A program made the position numbers and the translations under genes. DNA of 64,000 bases, from contig NZ_CP107945.1 in assembly GCF_036057275.1 (NCBI RefSeq), positions 2,480,001-2,544,000 of the forward strand, written 5' to 3'. Of this stretch, positions 35,614 through 46,720 are shown one piece after another. The stretch is from Streptomyces sp. NBC_00390 (GTDB lineage: Bacteria > Actinomycetota > Actinomycetes > Streptomycetales > Streptomycetaceae). Under the pieces are notes generated by a model that ran no database searches, was not told where the DNA came from, and saw nothing but the letters and a program-made list of their open reading frames with translations. Each line of letters begins with the position of its first letter. Position 1 is the stretch's first letter.

Positions 35614-38076
35614 TCACTCCGCCGGCCGGCGCAGGCCTTCGTCCACCGCCCGTACGACGTCCACGGCAGCCTGCGCCGACAAGGGCTGTCCGTTGACGCA
35701 TGTCACATAGAAGGCGTCCACCGCGTTCGAGCCCAGGGTCGAGACATGTGCACTTCTCACCCGGACCTTCGCTCCCTCCAGCGCCCGCCCGATCCGGTGC
35801 AGCAGGCCCGGTGCGTCCTGGGCGCGGACCTCCAGCACCGTGGCCAGGTTCGAGGCGGTCGGGGCGACGGTGACACGGGGTGGCGGGGCCGTGACCCCGC
35901 GCCTGCGCGGATACGCCGCCTCGCGTTCGGCGAGTCTGGCCGGGATGTTCAGCGAGCCCTCCAGAGCGCGGACGAGGTCGGCGCGGAGCCGGGCCGCCTG
36001 AGGCAGGGAGCCGTACTCGGCCGCGACGCGCCAGTTCAGTACGAGCACCTGGCCGGTCCCGATCTCGCTCGGGAGCTCGACCGCGCGCAGGTCGGCGGCG
36101 CGGACGGTCAGCCGGTGCAGGGCGAGTACGCCTGCGGCCGCGGGGAGCACACCCGGCTGGTCGGGCACGGCGATCAGCAGCTCGACACCGACGGGTTCCG
36201 GTTCGCCGTCCGGCTGCGGGGTCCCGGTCTGGGTGTGGAGCGCGAGCACCGGCTCGCCCGTGCGCAGCGCCTCGATCGCGAGCCGTTCCTGTTCGGCGCT
36301 GGGAGCGGCAGGTTCCGGTTCGGCCGGGGCGTCGCCGGCGAGGACGGCCGCGGCACGCTTCACGAGCTCGGTGACGAGTGAACCGCGCCACGAGGACCAG
36401 GCCGCGGGACCGGTCGCGAGGGCGTCGGCCTCCGTCAGGGCGTGGAGCAGCTCCAGGGTGCCCACCGACCCGACGGCCGCCGCGACGGAGGCGACGGTGG
36501 CGGGGTCGTCCAGGTCGCGCCGGGTGGCCGTCTCGATGAGCAGCAGGTGCTGGCGTACGAGGGTGGCGATGACGGCCACGTCGCTGCGGTCGAAGCCGAT
36601 CCGGGTGGCGACGTCGCGGGCGATGGTCTCGCCGGCCACCGAGTGGTCGCCGGGCCAGCCTTTGCCGATGTCGTGGAGCAGTGCGGCAACCAGCAGCAGG
36701 TCGGGGCGGCCGACGCGGCGGGTGAGCGCGGACGCCTTGACGGCCGTTTCGACGAGGTGCCGGTCGACGGTCCAGGTGTGCACGGCGTTGCGCTGCGGCC
36801 GGCACCGAACCCGCTCCCAGTCGGGAAGGACCCGGGTGATCAGGCCTTCGGCCTCGAGCGCTTCCCAGACGGCCACAGCGGGCTCGCCCGCGCCGAGCAG
36901 GGTGACCAGTTCCTCGCGGGCTTCGGCGGGCCAGGGCACCGGCAGCGGTCGGGCGGTGGCGGCGAGACGGCGTACGGCGTGGAGGGAGAGGGGCAGCCCG
37001 GACTGGGCGGCGGCGGCAGCGGCGCGCAACGGGAGTACGGGGTCGCGTTCGGGGCGCGCGGTGCGGGCGAGCACGACTTCGCCGTCCTGTTCCACGACGC
37101 CTTCGGCGAGGGGGACACGTTCGGGCTGTGGCGGGCGGCCGCCGCTGAACATGGCCCGCAGTCTGGGCCGTACGGACCGCGCCTTGAGCACCCGGTTCAC
37201 CTCGCGCCAGGTGACGTCGGCGGCGTAGGAGACGGTGCGGGCGGCTTCGTAGACCTGGCGCAGCAGGGTGTCGGCGTCGAGCAGGCCGAGTTCGGCGGCG
37301 ACCTGGTCCTGTTCCTGGAGAGCGAGCCGGTCGGTGGCCCGTCCGGTGGTCAGATGGAGGGCGTCGCGTACGTCGAGGAGGGTGCGGCGGGCTTCGCCGA
37401 GTCCTTCGCGGGGTGCGTCGGCGAGCCAGGAGGCGGCCACGGCGCGCAGTGCGGTGGTGTCCCGCAGTCCGCCCCGGGCCTCCTTGAGGTCGGGTTCGAG
37501 CAGGAACTGCAGCTCCCCCTGGCGTTCGGCGCGCTCCCGGCAGAGCTCGTCGAGCTCGGGCAGCCGCTTGGGGGCCTGGTTGCGCCAGTCGGCGAGCACG
37601 GTGGTGCGCAGGGCGGCGACCAGTCCCAGATCTCCGGCGACGGGCCGGGCGTCGAGCAGTCCGAGCTGCACCTTGAGGTCCTCGCCCGCTGTCCTGCGGG
37701 CTTCGGCAGGGGTGCGCACGGAGTGGTCCAGGGCGAGTCCCAGGTCCCAGACGGGGTACCAGATCCGGTCGGCGAGGGTGGCGATCGCGCCGGAGTCCGC
37801 GGTGCCGTCGTGGAGCAGCAGGAGGTCGAGGTCGCTGCGTGGCGACAGCTCGCCGCGGCCGTAGCCGCCGACGGCGACAAGGGCGACACCGCGTACGTCC
37901 GCCGCTTGCACGGCGGCGGCGAGGAGTGCGGACAGCCATTCGTCCGTGAGCTCGGCCAGCGCAGCACGGCGCGGCGGCCCGGACTGCGCCTTCTCGGTGA
38001 GAAGGCGCAGCCGGGCCGCCGCGTAGCCGCTGGGTCCCGAGTCTTCCGCTTCGGTGGTCACTTCCGGGCTCGTCAC
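35614..38076 (-). CDS. glnD: PII-modifying nucleotidyltransferase GlnD
   Basis: Bifunctional enzyme that attaches and removes the nucleotide on PII (GlnK) in response to glutamine; in S. coelicolor it is an adenylyltransferase. The 820-residue protein begins at GTG 38076. The nucleotidyltransferase domain has VAVGGYGRGELSPRSDLDLL with D82 and D84; the HD hydrolase domain has LLVAALLHDIGKGWPGDHS; two C-terminal ACT domains follow (the last includes APGLLHRIGRALEG). It is the third gene of amtB-glnK-glnD, 26 nt after glnK. Confidence 0.94.
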   Translation of the reverse strand: MTSPEVTTEAEDSGPSGYAAARLRLLTEKAQSGPPRRAALAELTDEWLSALLAAAVQAADVRGVALVAVGGYGRGELSPRSDLDLLLLHDGTADSGAIATLADRIWYPVWDLGLALDHSVRTPAEARRTAGEDLKVQLGLLDARPVAGDLGLVAALRTTVLADWRNQAPKRLPELDELCRERAERQGELQFLLEPDLKEARGGLRDTTALRAVAASWLADAPREGLGEARRTLLDVRDALHLTTGRATDRLALQEQDQVAAELGLLDADTLLRQVYEAARTVSYAADVTWREVNRVLKARSVRPRLRAMFSGGRPPQPERVPLAEGVVEQDGEVVLARTARPERDPVLPLRAAAAAAQSGLPLSLHAVRRLAATARPLPVPWPAEAREELVTLLGAGEPAVAVWEALEAEGLITRVLPDWERVRCRPQRNAVHTWTVDRHLVETAVKASALTRRVGRPDLLLVAALLHDIGKGWPGDHSVAGETIARDVATRIGFDRSDVAVIATLVRQHLLLIETATRRDLDDPATVASVAAAVGSVGTLELLHALTEADALATGPAAWSSWRGSLVTELVKRAAAVLAGDAPAEPEPAAPSAEQERLAIEALRTGEPVLALHTQTGTPQPDGEPEPVGVELLIAVPDQPGVLPAAAGVLALHRLTVRAADLRAVELPSEIGTGQVLVLNWRVAAEYGSLPQAARLRADLVRALEGSLNIPARLAEREAAYPRRRGVTAPPPRVTVAPTASNLATVLEVRAQDAPGLLHRIGRALEGAKVRVRSAHVSTLGSNAVDAFYVTCVNGQPLSAQAAVDVVRAVDEGLRRPAE

Positions 38077-38102
38077 CCAACAGCTCCTGTTCTGCCCTGC
38101 GC

Positions 38103-39793
<1,691 letters not shown>

Positions 39794-39905
39794 CGGCGTC
39801 TCCTCGTCGTCGTGCGGCCGCGTGCGGGCGGAGCCTGAGCGGATGGGCGGGCCGGTTATGCGCCATGAGGTTGACGCAGCGCGGTTTCGGCGGATGCCGC
39901 ACGAT

Positions 39906-39941
39906 GTTTCGCGGCCGTGACGAAGAGGTCCGGCGTGTTAC
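39906..39941 (-). promoter_or_regulatory. GlnR-like binding box upstream of amtB
   Basis: On the minus strand GTCAC-n6-GAAAC matches the known gTnAc-n6-GaAAc half-site of GlnR, and a second GTAAC-n6-GACCT (imperfect) half-site begins 20 bases upstream of it. The box lies 113-148 nt before the amtB ATG. The match is direct; control by GlnR is inferred from known amtB regulation in the genus. Confidence 0.7.
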
Positions 39942-40092
39942 GTCACCATGAACGGAATGATCGTCCGAAAGGGGCGGGCGTACCCTCCCCGGACACAGAC
40001 CGGCCGCGGCACTCACCCGGATGACCTGGCGGGGGAGCCGAGTCGGGCTGTTCAGGGTGAGCGTCGCGGCCGGGGCCTTGAAGGTGCCGCGC

Positions 40093-41568
40093 TCAGACCG
40101 CTTCTGCGGCCTCAGGCAGCTGAGCTGTGAGCAGGTCGGTGAACTGGGCGACCTCGGGGACGTCGCCGAAGTCCCGCGCGGCCGTGTCGACGGTCTTGCG
40201 CAGCCGGGTGTTGACGCGCTCGGAGCGCACCCGCTTGGCGACGGCGAGTGCCTCGCCGGCCAGCACGGTGGACTGCTCGGGCTCCCTCTTCAGCAGGTGC
40301 ACCGTGGCCATGCCGATGAGGTTGAGTGCGTACGACCGCTGGTGCACGTCGTCCTCGCGGAACAGGTCCACGGCCCGCTCCATCACCGGCTCGGAGAGCG
40401 AGGCGTAGGTGGGGCTGCGGCCCGCGACATAGGCCAGGTCACGGTAGGAGTGGGCGTTCTCGCCGTTGAGCTCGGCCTCGGAGAAGAACCGGATCCAGTC
40501 GGGCTCGGGCTCACCGTCGAGACCGGCGTCGGCGAAGGTGTCCTCGGCCATCCGGACGGCTCGCCGGCACTTGCTGGGCTGGCCCATGTTGGCGTACGCG
40601 CGGGCCTCCATCGCATACAGCATGGCCTGGGTGCGCGCGGTGGCGCAGTCACGGCCGCCGTACTGGGCCAGATGGATGAGCTCCAGGGCGTCCTCGGGGC
40701 GGCCGAGGTGGATCATCTGGCGGCTCATCGAGGACAGGATGTACGAGCCGAGCGGCTTGTCGCCCGCCTCCTTGGAGGCGTGCAGGGCGAGGACGAAGTA
40801 CTTCTGCGCCGTGGGCTGCAGGCCGACGTCGTAGCTCATCCAGCCGGCCAGTTCGGCGAGCTCGGCGGCGCATTTGAACAGCCGCTTCTCGGTGGCGGCG
40901 GGCTGCGGCTCCTGGAGCAGGTCGGTGACCTCGTGCAGCTGGCCGACCACGGCCTTGCGGCGCAGTCCCCCGCCGCACTGGGCGTCCCACTGGCGGAACA
41001 TGGCGGTGGTGGACTCGAGCAGGTCCAGCTCGGGCTTGGACAGCCTTGACGAGCGGCGCTGGGCAGGGGGTGCTTCCTGGGGCCCCGGCTCGGCGGCCGG
41101 GCTGGGCACGAGCCAGCGCTGCATCGGCTCGACGAGGGCGGGTCCGGCAGCGAGCGCCAGCGATGTTCCGAGGAAGCCGCGCCGGGCCAGCATCAGATCG
41201 CTGCGCGAGAACTCGCTGAGCAGGGTGACGGTCTGCGGGCCCGCCCAGGGCAGGTCGACGCCGGACACGGAGGGCGACTGGTGCACCGACCGCAGTCCGA
41301 GGTCCTCGATGGCGACGACGCTGCCGAACCGCTCGGAGAAGAGCTCGGAGAGGATGCGCGGAATCGGCTCGCGCGGCTGCTCGCCGTCCAGCCAGCGGCG
41401 CACGCGCGAGGTGTCCGTGCTGATGTGGTGGGCGCCCATCTGGCGCGCCCTGCGGTTCACTTGGCGCGCAAGCTCGCCCTTGGACCAGCCACTGCGCACG
41501 AACCATGAGCTCAGCTGCTCGTTCGGGCGCTTGCCGGTGGTCGTACCGTCTGCGCCGCTGCCGCCCAC
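40093..41568 (-). CDS. nsdA: NsdA, negative regulator of differentiation and antibiotic production
   Basis: Known in S. coelicolor as a repressor of development whose loss raises actinorhodin and CDA. The 491-residue product starts at a GTG at 41568, with GGAGG eight bases upstream. It has an N-terminal HTH-like part (SSWFVRSGWSKGELARQVNR, RRWLDGEQPREPIPRILSE), a Ser/Pro linker and a tetratricopeptide-like helical C-terminal region (YFVLALHASKEAGDKPLGSY; GMATVHLLKREPEQ). Identification rests on this layout and its place next to amtB, as in S. coelicolor. Not in an operon. Confidence 0.85.
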   Translation of the reverse strand: MGGSGADGTTTGKRPNEQLSSWFVRSGWSKGELARQVNRRARQMGAHHISTDTSRVRRWLDGEQPREPIPRILSELFSERFGSVVAIEDLGLRSVHQSPSVSGVDLPWAGPQTVTLLSEFSRSDLMLARRGFLGTSLALAAGPALVEPMQRWLVPSPAAEPGPQEAPPAQRRSSRLSKPELDLLESTTAMFRQWDAQCGGGLRRKAVVGQLHEVTDLLQEPQPAATEKRLFKCAAELAELAGWMSYDVGLQPTAQKYFVLALHASKEAGDKPLGSYILSSMSRQMIHLGRPEDALELIHLAQYGGRDCATARTQAMLYAMEARAYANMGQPSKCRRAVRMAEDTFADAGLDGEPEPDWIRFFSEAELNGENAHSYRDLAYVAGRSPTYASLSEPVMERAVDLFREDDVHQRSYALNLIGMATVHLLKREPEQSTVLAGEALAVAKRVRSERVNTRLRKTVDTAARDFGDVPEVAQFTDLLTAQLPEAAEAV

Positions 41569-41998
41569 TGGAACGCCTCCATCCGCCGAAGCCTCGTTGC
41601 TTCGAACCCCTACCAGAATGCCGTGAATTGCGACTGCCGGTGGGGACCTTGCACCCACTCGAACAGGAAACCTGGTTGCCGTTGGCATACCCAAAGGCGC
41701 ACAGATTCCCAGGGTCCGTGCACCGAAAGTAATCCTACGATCACCGCTCCGGCGAGGGAGATTGCAGAAACGCCACCATTCGCCACCCCTTCGAATGAAC
41801 TCGCCTGCCGTCAGGCGCGATTCACTTGACACTGGACGATTCGGGAGGCGGTGAAGCGATGCACTTACAGGCGCACGCCATCCTTCGCGCTCCCCCGCCG
41901 GCCGTCGCGCGCCGCCGTCACCCGGATCGGGGACGACGAAGCGTCACAGCAGAACTCCGAGTCGTAACCACCGGCGCGTTGGACCCGTTGGAGGGGGC
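41569..41998. other. 430-nt intergenic region between nsdA and the primase-like gene
   Basis: Holds the divergent 5' ends of nsdA and the primase-polymerase-like gene, so promoters for both must lie here. It is noticeably less GC-rich than its surroundings (for example ATTGCAGAAACGCCACCATT). An ATG at 41859 with GGAGGCGGTGAAG before it opens a frame that runs into the next gene out of frame; I do not regard it as a gene. Confidence 0.5.
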
Positions 41999-42661
41999 AT
42001 GGGCTTCACGATCGGCGGCACCCGGGGGATCAGTCAGATCCGGTCCGGCTCCCGGCGCCGCGGGCGCACGACGGAGGCCACTGCGGTGGCCGAGTACACC
42101 GGCCTGTGGGGCTGGCCGGTGGTTCCTGGCGCACGCGCCGCGGCGGGCCGGTGCTCCTGCGGCGACGAGGGATGCACGGCCCCGGGCGCACACCCCCTCG
42201 ACTTCGCGCTCGAGGTCCCGGCGGGCGCCACCCTCGACGAGGCGAGCAAGGCGTGGGCGGAGGTGCCCGGCGCCTCGCTGCTCCTGCCCGTGGGACGCAG
42301 CTTCGACGTCCTCGACGTGGCGGCTTTCGCGGGCCGCCGTGCACTGGTGCGGATGGAGCGCATGGGGCTGCCGATCGGCCCGGTGTCGCTCACCCCGGAC
42401 GGCCGCTGCCAGTTCTTCGTGGCGCCGGGAGCGGCTGCGGAGCTGCCCCAGCTGCTCTACCGGATGGGCTGGGACGACGCGGATCTGGATCTGCACTGCC
42501 TGGGCCCGGGCGACCATGTCACGGCCCCGCCGTCGGACCGCGCGGGCCTCGGCCCGGTGCAGTGGCTGCGCGCCCCGTCGCTGGACACGGCGGCCGCCCC
42601 GCCGCAGGCCCGGCTGCTGCTGGGCACGCTGGCCTACGTCTGCCACCGCTCCCACCCCTGA
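41999..42661 (+). CDS. Primase-polymerase (AEP) N-terminal-domain-like protein
   Basis: A 220-residue protein that streptomycete annotations usually call bifunctional DNA primase/polymerase. It has the small Cys-containing block GRCSCGDEGCTAPGAHP that precedes the catalytic part in Prim-Pol N domains, and an EYTGLWGWPVVPGARAAAGR start. The place where the catalytic acidic pair normally sits reads SFDVLDVAAFAG, without the D-x-D pair, so enzyme activity is doubtful. No helicase domain is attached. The ATG at 41999 has a GGAGGGGGC site. Stand-alone gene. Confidence 0.75.
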   Translation: MGFTIGGTRGISQIRSGSRRRGRTTEATAVAEYTGLWGWPVVPGARAAAGRCSCGDEGCTAPGAHPLDFALEVPAGATLDEASKAWAEVPGASLLLPVGRSFDVLDVAAFAGRRALVRMERMGLPIGPVSLTPDGRCQFFVAPGAAAELPQLLYRMGWDDADLDLHCLGPGDHVTAPPSDRAGLGPVQWLRAPSLDTAAAPPQARLLLGTLAYVCHRSHP

Positions 42662-42711
42662 CCGGGAGCGGGGCACGGCCGGGACGGGCCCGGACAGCAG
42701 AATTGCCCGGC

Positions 42712-42746
42712 CGCGTCGGTGACGCGGCCGGGCAATGGCGTTCAGA
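42712..42746. terminator. Bidirectional hairpin between the primase-like gene and ftsY
   Basis: Sixteen-bp perfect stem with a 3-nt GGT loop between two convergent genes. One of the strongest hairpins in the window. Confidence 0.88.
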
Positions 42747-42754
42747 GCGGTGTG

Positions 42755-43978
42755 TCAGTCGCCGATCAGCGCGTCGACGAAGGCCTCCGCCTCGAAGGGC
42801 GCCAGGTCGTCCGGGCCCTCGCCGAGTCCGACGAGCTTCACCGGAACGCCCAGCTCCCGCTGGACCGCGATGACGATGCCGCCCTTGGCGGTGCCGTCCA
42901 GTTTGGTCAGCACGATGCCGGTGATGTCCACGACCTCGGCGAACACCCGGGCCTGCACCAGACCGTTCTGACCGGTCGTGGCGTCCAGGACCAGCAGGAT
43001 CTCGTCCAGCGGGCCGTGCTTCTCCACGACGCGCTTGACCTTGCCGAGCTCGTCCATCAGGCCCGTCTTGGTGTGCAGCCGGCCGGCGGTGTCGATGAGC
43101 ACGACATCGGCGCCCTCGGCGATGCCTTCCTTGACCGCGTCGAACGCGATGGAGGCAGGGTCGCCGCCCTCGGGTCCGCGTACGGTGCGGGCGCCCACCC
43201 GCTCACCCCAGGTCTGGAGCTGGTCGGCGGCGGCGGCTCGGAAGGTGTCGGCAGCGCCGAGCACCACGGAGCGGCCGTCCGCGACCAGGACGCGGGCCAG
43301 CTTGCCGGTCGTGGTGGTCTTGCCGGTGCCGTTCACGCCGACGACCATGACCACGCCAGGAGTGTCGACTCCGCTCTCGGTCCTGACGGAGCGGTCGAAG
43401 TCGGTGCCGAGCAGCGTGAGCAGCTCTTCGCGCAGCAGGGTGCGCAGCTCCACCGGGGTACGGGTGCCGAGGACCTTCACGCGCTCGCGCAGCCGCTCGA
43501 CGAGCTCCTGGGTCGGCGCGACGCCGACGTCGGCGGTGAGCAGCGTGTCCTCGATCTCCTCCCACGTCTCCTCGTCGAGGTGCTCGCGGGACAGGAGCGT
43601 GAGCAGCCCCTTGCCGAGCGAGCTCTGCGAGCGGGCGAGCCGGGCACGCAGCCGGACCAGCCGTCCGGCGGTCGGCTCCGGGATCTCGATCGCGGGGGCG
43701 AGGGGCTCTGCGACGACCGGGTCCTCGAGGGCGACCGGGGCTTCGACCGCCTCTTCGGCGGTCGGGAGGTCGACCTCTTCGATGGTGCGGCGGGGTTCGT
43801 CGCGCGGTGTCTCCGCCTCGTCACCGACGTGCGGTTCGGCGGGCGGAGCAGTGATGGTCGGCGTGCTCGACGGCGGCCGGGGCGGCAGCTGCTTCTTCTT
43901 GCGGCTGCTGACCACGAGCCCGCTGATGGCGCCGACCGCGACCAGGGCGATGACTACAGCAAGGATGACGATTTCCAT
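42755..43978 (-). CDS. ftsY: Signal recognition particle receptor FtsY
   Basis: SRP receptor GTPase. The 407-residue protein begins at the ATG at 43978 with an N-terminal membrane helix (VILAVVIALVAVGAISGLVV), an acidic A domain, and the NG domain with GVNGTGKTTTTGKLARVLV, DTAGRLHTKTGLMDELGK and TKLDGTAKGG. Such an anchored FtsY is usual in actinomycetes. Partner of Ffh at 33847. Confidence 0.95.
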   Translation of the reverse strand: MEIVILAVVIALVAVGAISGLVVSSRKKKQLPPRPPSSTPTITAPPAEPHVGDEAETPRDEPRRTIEEVDLPTAEEAVEAPVALEDPVVAEPLAPAIEIPEPTAGRLVRLRARLARSQSSLGKGLLTLLSREHLDEETWEEIEDTLLTADVGVAPTQELVERLRERVKVLGTRTPVELRTLLREELLTLLGTDFDRSVRTESGVDTPGVVMVVGVNGTGKTTTTGKLARVLVADGRSVVLGAADTFRAAAADQLQTWGERVGARTVRGPEGGDPASIAFDAVKEGIAEGADVVLIDTAGRLHTKTGLMDELGKVKRVVEKHGPLDEILLVLDATTGQNGLVQARVFAEVVDITGIVLTKLDGTAKGGIVIAVQRELGVPVKLVGLGEGPDDLAPFEAEAFVDALIGD

Positions 43979-44135
43979 AACGCGTCCAGTATGCGTGACC
44001 CCTCGCCGCACGCCCGGTTCCCCGAGGCGGGACGCGCGACGCCACGGTTCCGGGCTCGGAACCCTGCCGATCTGACGCTACGTCAGCTACTGTCCCTCCT
44101 TGCCATGTCCACACCCGGCGGAGGGGGACGTTCCC

Positions 44136-45113
44136 ATGGCATTCACCGTTGTCCGCTTCAACCTCGTCGACCCCGGCGCCACAGCCGAGACGCTGGCGGC
44201 TCGCTATCGGTCGGCGTTGGAGATGGCCGCGTACGCCGACGAACACGGCGTCGACACCGTCCAGACCGAGGAGCACCACGGAGCCGCCGACAACTGGCTC
44301 CCCTCCCCCTTCGTCTTCGCGGGGGCCGTGCTCGGCGCGACGCGCCGTATCGCGGTGACCGTCTCGGCGATCATCGGGCCGCTCTACGATCCGCTGCGGC
44401 TGGCCGAGGACATCGCCGTACTCGATCTGATCGGCAAGGGCCGGCTGGTCACCGTCGCAGGTATCGGCTACCGGCCGGAGGAGTACGAACAGCTGGGCGT
44501 GGAATGGGGGCGGCGCGGCGCGCTCCAGGACGAGCTGCTCCACACGCTGCTGGCGGCCTGGACCGGTGACCCGTTCACGTACCGCGGGCGCACCGTGCGC
44601 GTCACTCCCCGCCCGTACACGCAGCCGCATCCGATGCTGCTGGTCGGCGGCTCCTCCCGGGCCGCCGCCCGCCGCGCTGCCCGGTTCGGGCTGCCGTTCT
44701 TCCCGAGCGCGCATCTGCCGGAGCTGGAGGCGTACTACAACGAGCAGCGCGCCTCGTACGGAACCGAGGGCTTTTGCATGATGCCCGCCGAGCGGACCCC
44801 GCTGCTGCATGTCGCCGAGGACCCGGACCGGGCCTGGGCGCTGTACGGCGAGCATTTCCTGCACGAGGCGCGGACGTATGCCTCCTGGCAGTCCAAGGAC
44901 ATCCGGTCCGCCGTGCGCTCCAAGGCGAGCACGGTCGAGGAGCTGCGCCGCGAGGGTGTGTACAGGATCGTCACCCCGGACGAGTGTGAGGAGCTCGGGG
45001 CACGGGGCGGGAGTCTGGTCCTGCACCCCTTGTGCGGCGGGATGCCGGTGGACGAGGGCCGGCGCAGCCTGGAGCTGCTGTGCGAGACGGTGCTGCCCCG
45101 GCTCACGCGCTGA
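44136..45113 (+). CDS. LLM-class (luciferase-like) flavin-dependent oxidoreductase
   Basis: A 325-residue TIM-barrel oxidoreductase using FMN or F420. The ATG at 44136 has GGAGGGGG upstream and reads MAFTVVRFNLVDPGATAETL. The body has DGVDTVQTEEHHGAADNWLP-type N-barrel strands, the LGATRRIAVTVSAIIGPLYDPLRLAEDIAVLDLIGKGRL run and PMLLVGGSSRAAARRAARFG. No partner gene fixes the substrate. Convergent with glcP. Confidence 0.88.
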   Translation: MAFTVVRFNLVDPGATAETLAARYRSALEMAAYADEHGVDTVQTEEHHGAADNWLPSPFVFAGAVLGATRRIAVTVSAIIGPLYDPLRLAEDIAVLDLIGKGRLVTVAGIGYRPEEYEQLGVEWGRRGALQDELLHTLLAAWTGDPFTYRGRTVRVTPRPYTQPHPMLLVGGSSRAAARRAARFGLPFFPSAHLPELEAYYNEQRASYGTEGFCMMPAERTPLLHVAEDPDRAWALYGEHFLHEARTYASWQSKDIRSAVRSKASTVEELRREGVYRIVTPDECEELGARGGSLVLHPLCGGMPVDEGRRSLELLCETVLPRLTR

Positions 45114-45133
45114 GCCATGGCAGCGACCATGGC
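45114..45133. terminator. Small inverted repeat between the LLM gene and glcP
   Basis: GCCATGG-CAGCGA-CCATGGC, 7-bp stem between two convergent stops at 45113 and 45147. Confidence 0.4.
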
Positions 45134-45146
45134 GAGGCAGCGGGGA

Positions 45147-46568
45147 TCAGCCCATCTCCTCCAGCGCCTTGCCCTTCGTCTCCGGCACCCACTTCAGGAT
45201 GAAGGGAATCGAGAGCAGCGCGAAGGCTGCGTAGATCACGTACGCGCCCGACAGGTTCCAGTCGGACAGGGTCGGGAACGTCACAGTGATCAGCCAGTTG
45301 GCGATCCACTGGGCCGAGGCGGCGACACCCAGCGCGGCGGCGCGGATCTTGCCCGGGAACATCTCGCCGAGCAGCACCCACACCACCACGCCCCAGGAGA
45401 GGGCGAAGAAGAGCACGAAGAAGTTGGCGGCGAAGAGAGCCACCGTGCCCTGAAGGTCAGGCAGTGAGATGTCCTCGCCGGTGCCGGTCTTGTACGAGAA
45501 CGCCCAGGCCGCCAGGCCGAGCGAGATCGTCATGCCGACGGAACCGATCAGCGCGAGCGGCTTGCGGCCGAGCCGGTCGACGAGCAGCATCGCGATCACC
45601 GTACCGACGATGTTCACGATGGACGTCTCGAAGGAGTAGAGGAACGAGCTCTCCGGATCGATACCGACCGACTGCCACAGCGAGGAGCTGTAGTAGAAGA
45701 TCACGTTGATGCCGACGAGTTGCTGGAAGACGGAGAGGCCGATGCCGATCCAGACGATCGGCAGGAAGAGGAACTTTCCGCCGAGCAGGTCCTTGAACGA
45801 GGGCTTCCGCTCGTGCCGCATGTTCTGCTCGATCTCGGCGACCCTGATGTCCAGGTTCACCGTCTTGCCCTCGACCTCGCGGAGCACCTTGCGGGCCTCC
45901 TGTGTGCGGCCGATGGAGACCAGGTAGCGGGGCGACTCCGGGATGAAGAAGGAGAGCAGTCCGTAGATCAGAGCCGGTACAACCATGATGCCGAGCATCC
46001 ACTGCCAGGCCTCGAACCCGCCGATCTCACCGCGCTGCTCACCGTCCGCGAGGTTGAGGACGCCGAAGTTGACCAGCTGTGAGACGGCGATGCCGATGAC
46101 GATGGCAGCCTGCTGGAACGAGGCGAGGCGGCCGCGGTACGCCGACGGGGACACCTCGGCGATGTAGGCCGGGGCGATGACCGAGGCCATGCCGATGGCG
46201 ACGCCGCCGATCACACGCCACAGAGCGAGATCCCACAGGGCGGTCGGCAGCGCGGAGCCGAGCGCGCTGGCGATGAACAGCACGGAGGCGATCTGCATGA
46301 CGCGGATCCGGCCGATGCGGTCGGCGATCCGGCCGGCGGTCGCCGCGCCGATGGCGCAGCCGATCAGCGCGGCGGCGATGACCTGGGCCAGGAGCTCGGA
46401 ACCGACATCGAAGCGATCGCGGATCGCGACGACGGCGCCGTTGATCACCGCACTGTCGTAGCCGAAGAGGAAGCCACCCATCGCGGCCGCTGCCGCGAGG
46501 AAGACGACCCGGCTGAGATGCTCCGGCCTGGCCTTACGGCCTTCGGGCGCCTGCGCTGTACCTGTCAC
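45147..46568 (-). CDS. glcP: Glucose permease, sugar porter MFS (GlcP)
   Basis: The main glucose uptake system of Streptomyces, a sugar/H+ symporter that replaces the PTS for glucose. The 473-residue protein has twelve spans and the sugar-porter motifs GGFLFGYDSAVINGA, GRIADRIGRIRV, PESPRYL, DRLGRKPLA and VPETKGKALEEMG at the C-terminus. I start it at the GTG at 46568 (VTGTAQAPEGR), which has AGGAG five bases upstream; the GTG two codons before has the site immediately against it. The sequence and place beside smc fit S. coelicolor GlcP closely. Confidence 0.9.
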   Translation of the reverse strand: MTGTAQAPEGRKARPEHLSRVVFLAAAAAMGGFLFGYDSAVINGAVVAIRDRFDVGSELLAQVIAAALIGCAIGAATAGRIADRIGRIRVMQIASVLFIASALGSALPTALWDLALWRVIGGVAIGMASVIAPAYIAEVSPSAYRGRLASFQQAAIVIGIAVSQLVNFGVLNLADGEQRGEIGGFEAWQWMLGIMVVPALIYGLLSFFIPESPRYLVSIGRTQEARKVLREVEGKTVNLDIRVAEIEQNMRHERKPSFKDLLGGKFLFLPIVWIGIGLSVFQQLVGINVIFYYSSSLWQSVGIDPESSFLYSFETSIVNIVGTVIAMLLVDRLGRKPLALIGSVGMTISLGLAAWAFSYKTGTGEDISLPDLQGTVALFAANFFVLFFALSWGVVVWVLLGEMFPGKIRAAALGVAASAQWIANWLITVTFPTLSDWNLSGAYVIYAAFALLSIPFILKWVPETKGKALEEMG

Positions 46569-46584
46569 ATGCACTCCTGGGGCC

Positions 46585-46604
46585 GCCCGGCGGCGACGCC
46601 GGGC
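46585..46604 (-). other. Hairpin in the glcP leader
   Basis: Eight-bp perfect stem GCCCGGCG/CGCCGGGC with a 4-nt loop, 16 nt upstream of the glcP start. It could affect initiation or be part of an operator. Confidence 0.4.
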
Positions 46605-46720
46605 GTGGGGGGTGAGCCCTTCCAGTGGCGCACAACTTCAGGCGGCCCACCACTTGAAGACACAAGCAATGCCGCAGCGGCCATGTCTTCACGTGTCGAA
46701 GCCTCGAGCCCGGAGGGGCG

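Noticed and set aside
41859..42722. Frame with a good ribosome binding site starting at 41859
   Set aside because: Runs out of frame through the primase-like gene, has no conserved motif and is Arg/Pro-rich.
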